Assembly: GCF_932274485.2 (NCBI RefSeq)
Contig: NC_065887.2
Location: forward strand, 40,815,201-40,879,200
DNA from: Patella vulgata
Taxonomy: Eukaryota; Mollusca; Gastropoda; Patellidae
Direction: 5' to 3'
Length of the DNA stretch: 64,000 bases
The translations under genes were made by a program, and so were the position numbers. Below the pieces are notes generated by a model. The model did no database searches, was not told the DNA's origin, and worked only from the letters and a program-made list of their open reading frames with translations. This document shows, in pieces, positions 1-11,600 of the stretch (positions within the stretch are counted from its first letter, which is position 1; the number at the start of each line of letters is the position of its first letter).

Positions 1-229
1 TATATTCGATATTTGGACCAATAGATCGTTAATATTATTGATCGATTATGAAACGTGTTCTTTTGCAGCTCTTCACTTCCTTATAAAAATGCAACACAAA
101 TTACTGATGTACATTTATTCAGAAATTACGGTGCCCATTTAACATTCCCCCTTTTTGTTGGTAACAAAAATAAAAACAGCCATATGTTACTAAATGTCTA
201 TCAAAGATGGAACCATTTATTTTAGTTTT

Positions 230-800
230 CAAATGTCCGAGGTACAATCGTAACAAGGGGATACACTATATCACGTGTGCACGTAAAGGAACCTATTAAA
301 GCTGGAATTCAGTGTCCTCCCCTAACATGGGGGGAGGGGGTTGGATGGCCGAATGGTTAGCACGTGCGCGCTGTATCATAAACCCTGTCATTGAGTCAAC
401 TGGCATTGTTTCGAATCCCCGGTTGTACGTGACAAGGAGTAAGGTCGCCTGTCCAACCTCGTGGGTTTTCTCCGGGTCCTCCGGTTTCCTCCCACTGATA
501 AAGACCCCTACGCGCAAGCGATTTATTGAAATAAAATTAAAACCATATGTTAGTCCCGAAATGACCTAGTTTGTGTCGAGTGGACGTTAAACCCCATTTC
601 TCTCTCTCTCCCTCCCCTAACATTCTGCACATTTAACCATAAAAACGTAACCATATGTTAGTCTCAAGGTATAGCCGTGAGAAAAGGATACACTATATAC
701 CCGTGTGCACTTAACAGAACCTATGAACGCTTGAATTATGTGTCCTCCCCTAACTTTCTGCACATTTAACCATAAAACGTAACCATGTGTTAGTATCTGC
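230..800. repeat. Two tandem ~125-bp units, first split by a SINE
   Basis: The block from about 237 (GGATACACTATAT, CACGTGTGCAC, GTGTCCTCCCCTAAC, TTTAACCATAAAA, GTAACCATATGTTAG) recurs from about 680 to 795. The first unit is interrupted by the SINE at 329-609, and the uninterrupted second unit shows the empty site. Part of the unit (GTGCACGTAAAGGAACC, GCTGGAATTC) looks like the middle of a decayed SINE-2. Bases 1-229 hold nothing I recognise. Confidence 0.6.
329..609 (+). mobile_element. SINE-1 copy, complete, tRNA-like head and (CT)n tail
   Basis: The head has an RNA polymerase III A-box-like TGGCCGAATGG and a B-box-like GTTTCGAATCC. The spacing and long variable-arm-like stretch suggest a Leu- or Ser-type tRNA ancestor. 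A conserved body follows (GTACGTGACAAGGAGTA, TTTTCTCCGGGTCCTCCGG, GTGTCGAGTGGACGTTAAAC), then a pyrimidine (CT)n tail. The target-site duplication CCTCCCCTAACAT lies at 316-328 and 610-622. It inserted into the first of two tandem units. Confidence 0.85.
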
Positions 801-1336
801 ACAACTTGGTTAATTTAACATCAAGAGATTTTAATCCCGTGTCATATCACTCCCTTTAAGATCAATACATCATTATTCTGGTTGTTTAGTCACGGAGGAC
901 TGATTGAGAAAGACACGTATTGGTGCCAGCATCATGAGACACCCACAATGGCCTATTACTGTCAAAACTAATAAAGACAACGATTGCTTTAACTGACACC
1001 TTCTCTGCTTCAATGCTCAAAGGGTTAAGAAACTCCTTAGCTTTTAGAAAGTGATAGAGGGAAGAAAAAACGTGATGCATTTCAAAACATTTTTCTTTTT
1101 ACAATGGTGATAATAGAAAGGATCTCTGATGACGAAATAGCGTGCACTGCTTCCAAAGTAATTACAACAGGGGCGTATGTTGTTGTTCCAGATGTCGTTC
1201 TCCATCAATTATAACACGTTTCAGTAATTAAACATAGGTTTTTAAACAATGCTCTACTTCGTTCAAATTAAACGCTTTACTTTCGTTTAGTGTGTTCGTA
1301 TGATTCTGGGATAGAGGTTCAAAAAATGTTTTCAAA
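801..1336. other. No feature seen
   Basis: Intron or intergenic sequence of the upstream receptor gene. I see no conserved coding segment, RNA gene or clear repeat. The short open frames here lack recognisable motifs. Confidence 0.5.
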
Positions 1337-1359
1337 TTGAACCCTAGTGTGTGGTTCAT

Positions 1360-1460
1360 CATCCGATGTGTAGATGACAAGGAGATTGATTACTCGCGGA
1401 AACTTGTGGTTTTCCTCCAGGTCCATCGGTTTCTCCCTATCCTTACGAATTATGGAAACA
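1360..1460 (+). mobile_element. Old SINE-1 relic
   Basis: The order GTAGATGACAAGGAGATTG, GTGGTTTTCCTCCAGGTCC, ATCGGTTTCTCCCTATCC matches the middle of SINE-1 with many substitutions. Head and tail are not recognisable. The open frame over this stretch (1337-1537) is explained by the SINE. Confidence 0.5.
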
Positions 1461-1665
1461 AAGATGGTTTATTGTCTTTAAACGGATTTAAACTACACGG
1501 TTTTGTGATTAGGGTACCTCTTGTAGATTTGCAATGATTAATGTTGTGTCGGGTTTGCCTCTGGAATAATAAAAAATAATGAGAAAAAAAATAAAAGCGA
1601 TACTAATACACATGGTTTATTTCAATTAAACCTACCAGTAGATTTTGTGTATCGGCGTATAAACA

Positions 1666-2065
1666 GGATGGGTAATTAAAGACGATTAACAGGATGGTTT
1701 AAATTAGAAGATTAACCGGATGGGTGATTAGATGATTCACAGGGTTGATAATTAGATGATTAACAGGATGGGTGATTAGATGATTAGCAGGGTGGGTAAT
1801 TAGATGATTCACAGGATGGATGATTAGATAATGAACATGATGGGCGATTAGATGATTCACAGGATGGGTGATTAGATGATTAACAGGATGGGTGATTAGA
1901 TGATTAGCAGGGTGGGTAATTAGATGATTCACAGGGTGGATGATTAGATAATGAACAGGATGGGTGATTAGATGATTCACAGGATGGGTGATTAGATGAT
2001 TCACAGGATGGGTGATTAGATGATTCACAGGATTGGTGATTAGAGGATTAACAGGGTGGGTAGTA
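1666..2065. repeat. 24-bp minisatellite
   Basis: About 16 head-to-tail units with consensus near GATGGGTGATTAGATGATTC plus ACAG, varying at TTAACAG/TTCACAG/TTAGCAG. The unit length is a multiple of three, so the minus strand is open as an HPVNHLIT-type 8-residue repeat of 123 codons. This is a by-product of the period, not a gene. The array lies in the intron or flank upstream of the first visible receptor exon. Confidence 0.85.
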
Positions 2066-2610
2066 CACATTGGACAACATTAAGGTTGACTTTAATTGAG
2101 CTATTTAGTTCCAATTAACGTCTTGAATTGGGTGTGACTTTATGTAGTATTTCTTATAGTGACTGAACAACGTCCTTTCATTTCAGTTAGGTTCGAATAA
2201 AGTCTTCAATCTAATGGGCGTGTCAATAAGTCTTTACCAATAAATATTCCTATCGAAATATAGAGCGGAAGTCAGTTTGTTCAGTGTTTGTTTAAAACTG
2301 TCGACTGTTGAACACAGAATGGGCCCCATCTGCTGACCCACAATGTCACATATCGACAAATACCCAATTTAAAAAGATTTATTTAAAGTAAACTTTTTAT
2401 TTTTAATCCAAACTAAACGGGTCTAAAGGTTCAGGTTTTCAAAAGAAGCAGTCCAGTTTTGAGTCAAGATATTTGGAATTCAAGGGTCAATTACATGTAT
2501 AGAGTGAAAACCAAACCCCGTTTGATTGTCTCAATACCAACTAATGATCTGGTGGATATAATCTAATTTATATTATCTTTCTTCCCTTTGATTCTCCCGT
2601 CTTTATTAAC

Positions 2611-2660
2611 CCCAGTCGGAGCAGAGCAGTAAAACTTTAAACCCCATTTCATTTTCATTT
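2611..2660 (+). mobile_element. SINE-2 3' end abutting a splice acceptor
   Basis: CCCAGTCGGAGCAGAGCAGT followed by AAACCCCATTTCATT matches the 3' end of SINE-2 copies (compare 43628-43672). It stops 14 bases before the receptor exon at 2674. The T-rich stretch after it (to TTTGTTTCAG) is the polypyrimidine tract of that exon's acceptor. Confidence 0.6.
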
Positions 2661-2673
2661 CCTTTTGTTTCAG

Positions 2674-5600
2674 ATCAATCTGTTGTTCGTCGTCAACATT
2701 CTACGTATCCTTGTGTCCAAATTACGGGCCTTTAATTCTAACGAAAGCCATCAGAACAGGTTTGTAATAATTAATATTAACAGGATTTAACTTTAGACAT
2801 GGAATTTACTTGTGATTGCGATTTTAGAAGTACCCTTAGACATGAACCAGAACAAATGTATTCCCAAAAGGTCCGAAAGTATTTCATAGGCAAACTGTAC
2901 ATACGCATTGAGGCCTTAAATGCTCAACCAAAAGTTATGATATCTAAAGTTATTTTAAATATCTAATTTTTGCCCATGAACATCGATGATACCAACCTAG
3001 ACTTTTTTAAAAAAAAAAAAATATTATCCATAGAATGCTTTTCAGTCTGTATTTGTGTTCAATTTGACTGACCATGTGGTGTGTAGTTTGATCGATTTTT
3101 GGATTTGTTTAACTATCAGTCTGTGGGTTAGGGCACTGACATGCACGTAAAAGAACGTTTGACTGCTGGCAATAGAAGACAAGTGGGTGAAAACGCCACT
3201 GTCTTGACAATAACCCCCAACTCTCTGGCATTGCAAAAGCATATGCTAGGTTCCCACTATCACGGGTCTTATATATTGAGGGCAGTCGTGGCAATCGTAT
3301 AGGCCGTATCGTAACGTATCCGAACGTATCTGCACGTAACAGTTCATAGGGACAATCCTATTGTACTGCATCGCACGACAGTGGGAACCTAACGTAAATA
3401 TATGTCTTTTAAAAATGTTTTGCCATTTTTCGAATTCACCGTTTGTTTTATAGATTTGCTGTTTTAATTATTTCTTTCCTATTTGCGTTTCCATATATCT
3501 TCATTATCCCGTTCGTTTGATAGATTCGCTGCCTTTAATTAACCCCATGGGCTTTGTATCTGATGATTGATTATTAAAAAAAATCCCCATTCATAACTTA
3601 TTTAAAAAATGAAATATTTTGATTATTCAGCTATATTAAAGCTTTGTAGCATCTATCAATATCCTAATCATAAAACTACAAATTTTAATATAAAAGTTCA
3701 TTTAGTTATAAAACATCAAATAATTTTCGCTCAGGCAACTGTAATTTTATGTTTGAACTGAAAGTTTATGCTTTCTGTTTTTACTGGAATATAGCCCTGT
3801 TCTCCAATTTTCGAATGTCTACCGAATAATTGTACATCTTAGGTTGATAATCTTTTAAATCCTCGGATATCTACCGATTGTTGGGTTTTTTTTTCAAATC
3901 AATGTTATATATGAATTGGATTGGTAAATCTACCAAATATTATACTGGTTTATTATCTTAATGGATTATCTCAAACTTTTGTGTTGCATGATAAGTGTTT
4001 GTTTATTGCCCAAGATGTCCGTACTAGTATCTACCAAGTTCCTTTTATTATGATCAATTGGCCGTGATTTATGTGCCCATAGTCTGTGGTATTACCCAAC
4101 AATCGTTCAATCTAGCTAACTAAATTCACGGGGACATGATGTAGGATATATCTATAGGGAAATATATACTAACTTTATACTGGACAAATTGTACTATGGA
4201 CAGAAGATTGTTTTTGAAGCAGGCCCTGCTTCTATCTTTGTTATGGAAATGAAATAGAATGGGGTTTAACCCCCCACTGATCTGTACCACCTGGACCGAT
4301 GAAGAAGATGGACCTTTGTTAATTGAATAGCACGAGGAGAGTCTTGAAAGGGAAATCGCCGAGTCGTATGGACGGGAGGAAAATAGAAGTCCTCTCTAGA
4401 TCATTATTAACATATGAAAACCCCTGAATGGGTTGTTGAAATAAGACTAATCCGTAGCGCCGCTGTTTGACCAAAATGTCCCTCATACCACACTGCATTA
4501 GGCCGATTGATTCAGAACCATTTCATTTCATTTCGTTTCCTTGTCAGAGTTGGGGCTAAGTCAAAGGTTGTGCCTCACTCAAAGTTTTGTAACTTTTAAT
4601 ATTTGTTTATTTTTCTAGACGAGCTGTACGGGCCGTGTTGATATTGATACCGTTATTGGGACTACAATATCTCGCCATTCCCTTCCGACCGGATAATGAC
4701 CCCCAAGCCATGAAAATCTTCAAAATCTTTACAGCCTTTATTACTTCATATCAGGTAACGTTGTATTTAAAACTTCATTTTATTTGCTACGGAGATTCTA
4801 GCCCGAAACAGAATTACATATTCTGTTTACTGTGCCTTCTAAACTAGTAAAATTTCATTTGGAAGGAGGGGGGGGGGGGGCGAATGGTTAGCGCGTTCGT
4901 GTTGAATCATCAGGTCTGGCATTGAGTCAACTGGCGTGTCGATTTCCCGGCTGTACGTGACAAGTAGTAGGGTTGCCTGTCCGTGATAGCACACCCACTG
5001 CATGGAAATGAAATTAAGGTTTAACGTCTTATTGTTCTGCTCCGATAGGGCATATGGAAAATTTTGCTCGCCGGAAAATCACGATCAACTTATGCGGTCA
5101 ACGCAGGGATTGAACAGGGGACCCCCAATTCAGCGAGCCGGGGTTACTCACTGAGCCACCGTGGCTCCCTCGCAGTGTATGTTGTCTGTCCGTGATCACT
5201 AGCCAATAGGGCGGTAAACCAGATTTCTAGTTCGTTTAATGATTGGAATTGATTGAATCTATTACCAAGAAAAAAGTATGACAGATAGACATACGTTAAG
5301 TAGTTCTTAACTTAGTTAATCGAACAGTTCTTAACTTAAATGGTTTAAATAAATTTGGACTCAAAACCAAATGATTGTTTTCAAAATGGCGGATATTATC
5401 TGTTTTCTACCAAGTCAGTCTACAGGATTTGATGTAATTGACATGATTAACTTAACTGGAATTTTTAATGTTATCTAGTTCCCGTATTTAGCATGTAATT
5501 GACAGCCTGTTTTCTGGTTTTGACATTTTAAGGATTTTTTTCTAAGAAGTTAATCAGGATATCAATTTAAGACGAAACAAAAAAAAGAAGAAAGAAACCA

Positions 5601-8600
5601 ACATTAGTTGTTATTGATTTTTTTTTATTAAGAAAGATTGTTTTCTTCCCTTCTACTTGCAGGGCGTGTTCGTGGCTTTAATCTTCTGTTTCTTCAACGG
5701 AGAGGTAAATAATCGTCATATTTGTTATACGTCTACAGTTTAATGTGATCGTATTTTGTCGTCACCATGTTCCCTGATATGTCGTCCCTTATTTATGTTC
5801 ATCTTTCCACAGTTATGGAAGGATTGAGCCAGGGTGGTTCAGTAAATAGGGCACTGGTGCACTAATAATAACAATAATGTATATTAGTAACGCGCTTTAT
5901 GCATGCTCAAACCGCCACATTTAAGTTGTCTCTCGTCAAAAAAAATACACCTAAAACAATCTGTTTCTAATCTGGATAATAGAGCTTAAACAAATGAGTT
6001 GTGACTTAAAGATTGTGAATGTTTGAGATTTTCTACTGTTTACTGGTAACTTATTCCAAAGGCGAGGTGCAGCAGGATTGAAAATTTTATCACCAAATTG
6101 TTTTCGTTTTGTTTTCGGAACAGCAAGTATAATTTTGCTATGCGACCTGAGGGTACGTTTGGATTTATATTTTTTCAAAGTTCAGATAAATATAAGGGAG
6201 CGAGATCGTTTTGACATTGATACACTAAAGACAGAACTTTATACTGAATCCGGGGTTCGACAGGAAACCAGTGAAGAGACTTTAACACTGATGTCGCGGA
6301 TGAACATTTTGAAGTTCTTGTTACTATCAAGGACATACTGAGTTTGATCTCAGTATTGTCTGTGAAGGTTCCTAGGGATTTACACAGGGTGGGGGGTTTG
6401 CCAAGGAATCGAGTCTCGTCCTTCTCTTGAAGTTGAAATTCGAAATAAGATTAGCACCGCTGTCCGGGCAAAATTCCTCTCATAGCAAACAGCTTGGCGT
6501 ATGTCCGTCATTTTTTAAACCGGTCTGTGTTGAAAAGTAGGACGTTAAGTCCAAATTCATTTCGTCCATTTCTCCTTGAATTGAGTATTTCCCTTTGAAA
6601 GTGATGGTTTCCGATCATTTTTAAATCAGATCATTTACGTTTTCAGTTTATCACAATGTGTATGAAGCAGGATGCACCATATAATTCTATCACGTTATCT
6701 ACTGTGCCATACATTCCCGCTATATGGACATTACATGGCTAATTCTAAACGAAATGAATTACGAGCGTACAAATTAGAACAAAATAGCAACAGTAGGCGT
6801 GGTAATTGTCAATAGCAAATATCTTAATCTGAATAAATTTGTACGCTAAGGGAATACTAAAGAGAGAAACATAGTTTCTTAAGCTGTTTGTGTTTTCAAA
6901 TGTTGATAAAAGATAATATGTATCTGTGATTTGTCAGACATTTCAAATTACATGTGGGGTTAAATTCGACTTAATGTTGCACATATTACAACAGCGAGTT
7001 TATACTCACTGGCCAACAAGTACGCCATGCATATCTAAAAAATGAAATAAAATGTGCTGTAACGTTCCACTATTCTGCACCAAACGGGAAAATGAAAACG
7101 GGCAGTGTGCTATGTAACGGAGACATTTTTCCCTGACAGCGTTGGTACGGCCTTATGGTCGTTCTACGGACACGCCACTATATTGACGGGAACTCGGTTT
7201 GTCGTCACATTAGCCCATCTGGTAGAAGTAATGGGATAAAATGTGGTGTAACATCCTAATTTTCTGCACCAACAGGGTTAATGAAAACGAGCTGTGTGCT
7301 ATATGACGGAGACATTTTTCCGGCAAGCAGTGCTTTTACGGGCACGCCACTGTTTTTTCACGGGGCCTGGGTTTTTTCCTCACATTACCTAGGCTCGTGC
7401 AGATTGGTAGGACTGTTCAAACACATTCTTTTCATCCATTTCCCCGTGAATTCTTTATTTATTGAAAGTTACCGACGAATGGTTATCACGTGCGTGCTGT
7501 ATCATAAAGCCTGTCATTGAGTCAACTGGCGTGGTTTCGAATCCCCGGTTGTACGTGACAAGGAGTAGGGTCGCCTGTCCAACCTCGTGGGTTTTCTCCG
7601 GGTCCTTCGGTTTCCTCCCACTGCTAAAAACCCCTACGCGCAAGCGAATTATTGAAATAAAATTAAACCATATGTTAGTCCCTAAATGACCTAGTTTGTG
7701 TCGAGTGGACGTTAAACCCCATTTCTCTCCCTCTCTCTCTCTCTCTCTGAAAGTTACCGAACACTTGCAAATAACTGGAGACAGTGATGTGACTTTCATT
7801 GCTGTGTTGTCTATTATGTCATTTACACCATCAATTTCACTTGTTGATTTTCTTTTCTTGATATCTTTCCCAACCCGGGTCCCTTTGAAATTATTTCTGT
7901 CTATAGAATCACGTCAAGGATGGTTTGAAATAATGAATGGACCTTTCATACCACTGAAGGGAAGCAAGTAATTCAATATTTTAATTCCAAAGAGAGCGAT
8001 TGAAAGGTTTGGAGTAGAACAAAGTCATCATGTGTTAACCCGGGAGACGTTTGACCTAGACGGTGTTTCAATCTACGTGATTTTTACACTTACTAGCGTT
8101 AGATCGCACTGCTGATGTCTTTAAGATGTCCACTTCCAAATACCATACCTATGGTGTCACAATTGTCAAGTTTATTAGTAAACGCAGGAGGATCACAATC
8201 AACCCAAACACAACCGATAATATTGTTAGTTAGTTGTATTTTACGTCCACTTCCACCGAGGTGATATCGCAGACAACCCGATAAGATAAACCTGCGGACA
8301 AGATAATTACACAGACATTGCAAGATGTAAACAACAAATATCACATCAAGAGAATGGATCCGGGGGCCAGTCTTAGGCTGTCATGGTACAAATTGTTATG
8401 TATATCTAGTCAAATGTGAAAGGAACGATATGGGAGTATAACGTCTCGTCAACACAAAAAGTCTGTCATTTTTCATTGGTGTGTGTGTGTGTGAGGGGGG
8501 GGGGGGGTACGGTCTCTCAATAGGTGTGATGTTGGTTCACTAACCAGGAGGAGGTCAGGTGTTGATCGAGGAATTTCAGATTTTTCAGAGTGGCTTCCCT

Positions 8601-11600
8601 TTGTACAAGTTAACGTACACGTAAAGGAAACCCCTGACGGTTGGAAATAGACAAAGAGTAGGTGGAGAAGCCATTGCCCAGGTTTAATATCAGGCTAATT
8701 CCACTGTTTTAATTGGTAATGTTTTTTGATTTAAACTTTTTGTATTTTGTCTTTTCTACCTCCAATGTATCGTTCCTTTAATATCCCATCTCTTGTTGGT
8801 CGATTTTACGAGTTATTGACATCAAGCAAATGATACCTCTCAAAATAAGACCAACTGCAACCATATATATTTCCTAACATACTCACCTGCGTAATAACAT
8901 GATATATTTCAGGTCATGACCGTAATGCGCCGGAAATGGAATCAGGTTTGGAACAATTACCACCCGACTAATGAGGGTCGTCGGCGTAGCATGTGCAATA
9001 CGACAGCCATGACGTGGGACGAATCAACGGCTGTCGTGAAAAATGGGACTGGAAAGAATTCACGACTAAAAGGAGTAAGTTTTGTTTTTTCAATGACACT
9101 AGGGGATTAATAGCCTACAATTTTCTCGAGATAGAAAAGTTTAGCACTCTATAAATAAAATTATAAATAAATATATCAAATTATAACAGGAATTATTTGT
9201 GATTTCAAGGTCAACAGCTGATAAATAGGGGTCATGAATGTTATGTCCCTTAAAGGAGATGGTCTTCAGATTACAATATCCTAAAAACATACATTGTTAT
9301 TGTAAAGGAGATGTTCTACACATCTGACAATGATAGATACTCGAATCAAACGTTGGAAAAATTCTAGACACCTGCGCTCGTACACTATACTAAATTTAAG
9401 ATTGTGTTATTGGCGTCTTTGATGCTAATATAACTAGTAATAGGCGTTAAATTAGTTGACATCTTCTTGTGAAGTGTATTGCCCGGCTCTTCTAACAATT
9501 CAACCAATTCCAAGACTCAAATGTCTTAAAGTTACAATTTCATATTTTTAAGTTATATTTTTAAAATGTATTAAAATAAAGCCTTAAAATAGATGGTATC
9601 TATAAACAGTCCTACATTGTTAAACAATAATCCTATCAATCCTATAATTCACTATTGCCAGTTGAGAAATTGGCAAAAATATCATTTTCAACTTCAAATT
9701 CAAACGTTTGAAGATAGCTATTCCAGGGGGGTGGGGGAAAATAGGAAAACAAGGGAGGTAATTGTGTTATTATTTCCGGTGTCAATGAATTTTATATGCT
9801 CGTATAATAGTGAGTTGACAACCTATTGAGCAAAAGACATAGACACAAGTATGTTTTGACTTTCTTAGAAAATATGAAATTCTCGCTTTAATACGTCATG
9901 ATCATGAATTTAATTAATATCGTAATAAAGATCATCTCGCTATAATAGTTAAAAATAGATAATGAAAAGAGAATATGATGAAAGTTTCAGTCAAATTACT
10001 TTACTCTGAGCCGAGTTACCATCGTTTGCAGAACAGTGTAGCCTCGATTGTCATTGCTACCTTTGTTAAGATAATAAACAGTCTTGATGATCCATTTTTA
10101 GATTAAATCATTAAATGACCGAATCATTTTAATCTACTGAAGATGGGGGCCATCTGATGGCATTAAGAGCTGATTATGGTCATGTCATGTAAATTAATGT
10201 CTAATTAAACATGCATTATACAAGAGCTAAATCTGCCTTTTGCAGGTTTTTCTTTATTCTCAATTATTAATTAGACATTAATTAACTTATCCAGACCGTA
10301 ATCAACTCCCGATGTTATCGCTAGCCTGTGATATTAACTGGATTAGGATCAGGTCTGCTTCCCAACGCTCATTCATGATTAAATCAAAACATGGATAATC
10401 GAGAACATTTTTTATCATACCGACTTTAGTAATGATGATCGAGGCTAGGCCCAAAACTCAATCGTTAAATTCTCGGTTCAGAGTGGATCAATTTGACTGA
10501 AAAAAAATTTTATCTAGTTTTTCACTATTATAGTGAGAACTGTCAGCTCTTTATCTAATCTCCCATAATATATCTTTAATATTTTATATAACATTTAAGG
10601 CCTAAAGAAAGATATGTAATAGGCAGATTTAGCTCTTGCACAATGCCCATTTAATCAATGGCAGCGAGCGATCCAGTGACTAGAAACTGTACGACCATCT
10701 TCGTGTTTGAATTCACGTTAGAGACCAGACTAACATTTAATTTCTCCATACAAAATAAACAAATTTCAGTTTGTGCCAGTTTGAAATATCTGATGACGTC
10801 ACTAACGTAATGTTTAATTAAAGATACATTAGTTAAGAGTTTAATAAAGAGTTGGTCATTCTTGCTATAATAATTCAAAAATAGATGATAAAATAAGAAA
10901 ATATTGAAAATTTCATTCAAATTACTTCATTCTGAGCCGAGTTATCATTGTTTGTAGTTTTGACAAGATGTGTGCACAGTGGTAACCCGGGCACTGGTAT
11001 AATCGAGACTTAGCCTCGCTTTCCCATGTTTAAATTAAATTTTTAAATGGCGAACCGTTTTAATCTAGTTAAAATCTCGAGTATCCGATGCCATTGAGAG
11101 TCGATTATGGTCTTGTTTTGTTAATAGATGTCTATTTAATAGTTTATATAACATTTCTGGCCTAAAGAAAGACCTGCAAATACACAGATTTAGCTCCCTC
11201 CTGCATAATGTATGTTTAAGAATCATCCAACTGTTGACAATTGATTAGTATTCATCTTGAAATTGTAGATAACAATAATCAATTATTAAAGGGGATATCA
11301 TTAGTTAAAACTTAGAAATATAATGTGAACCATCTACTTTAAGTCTATTTACTTCCAGCCATGAACCTATAACATAATATGCTATTTCGATATGGACGTC
11401 TTTATTTAGGAAAGGGAAACAGTAAAGCAAACTATTTCTTTTATGATATCTTTTTGTTCAGATATTCTGATATAGAAGTAAAATCCGTTTGACTACATTC
11501 ATTCACCTTTGACGTGCGGAGGGCTCGCGTAATCAAAAACAAAACACAGAGCCCCGGACACAAACTCTTGGCGACTCCTTTTATTTGATCATTGGTCATG

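Noticed and set aside
350-430. Possible tRNA gene
   Set aside because: The A/B-box segment is the head of a SINE-1 with target duplications and a (CT)n tail. The same holds for the heads at 43307, 56436 and the minus-strand copies.
1699-2070. 123-codon minus-strand open frame with repeated HPVNHLIT
   Set aside because: It is the translation of a 24-bp minisatellite; no start context, no family and no neighbours support a gene.
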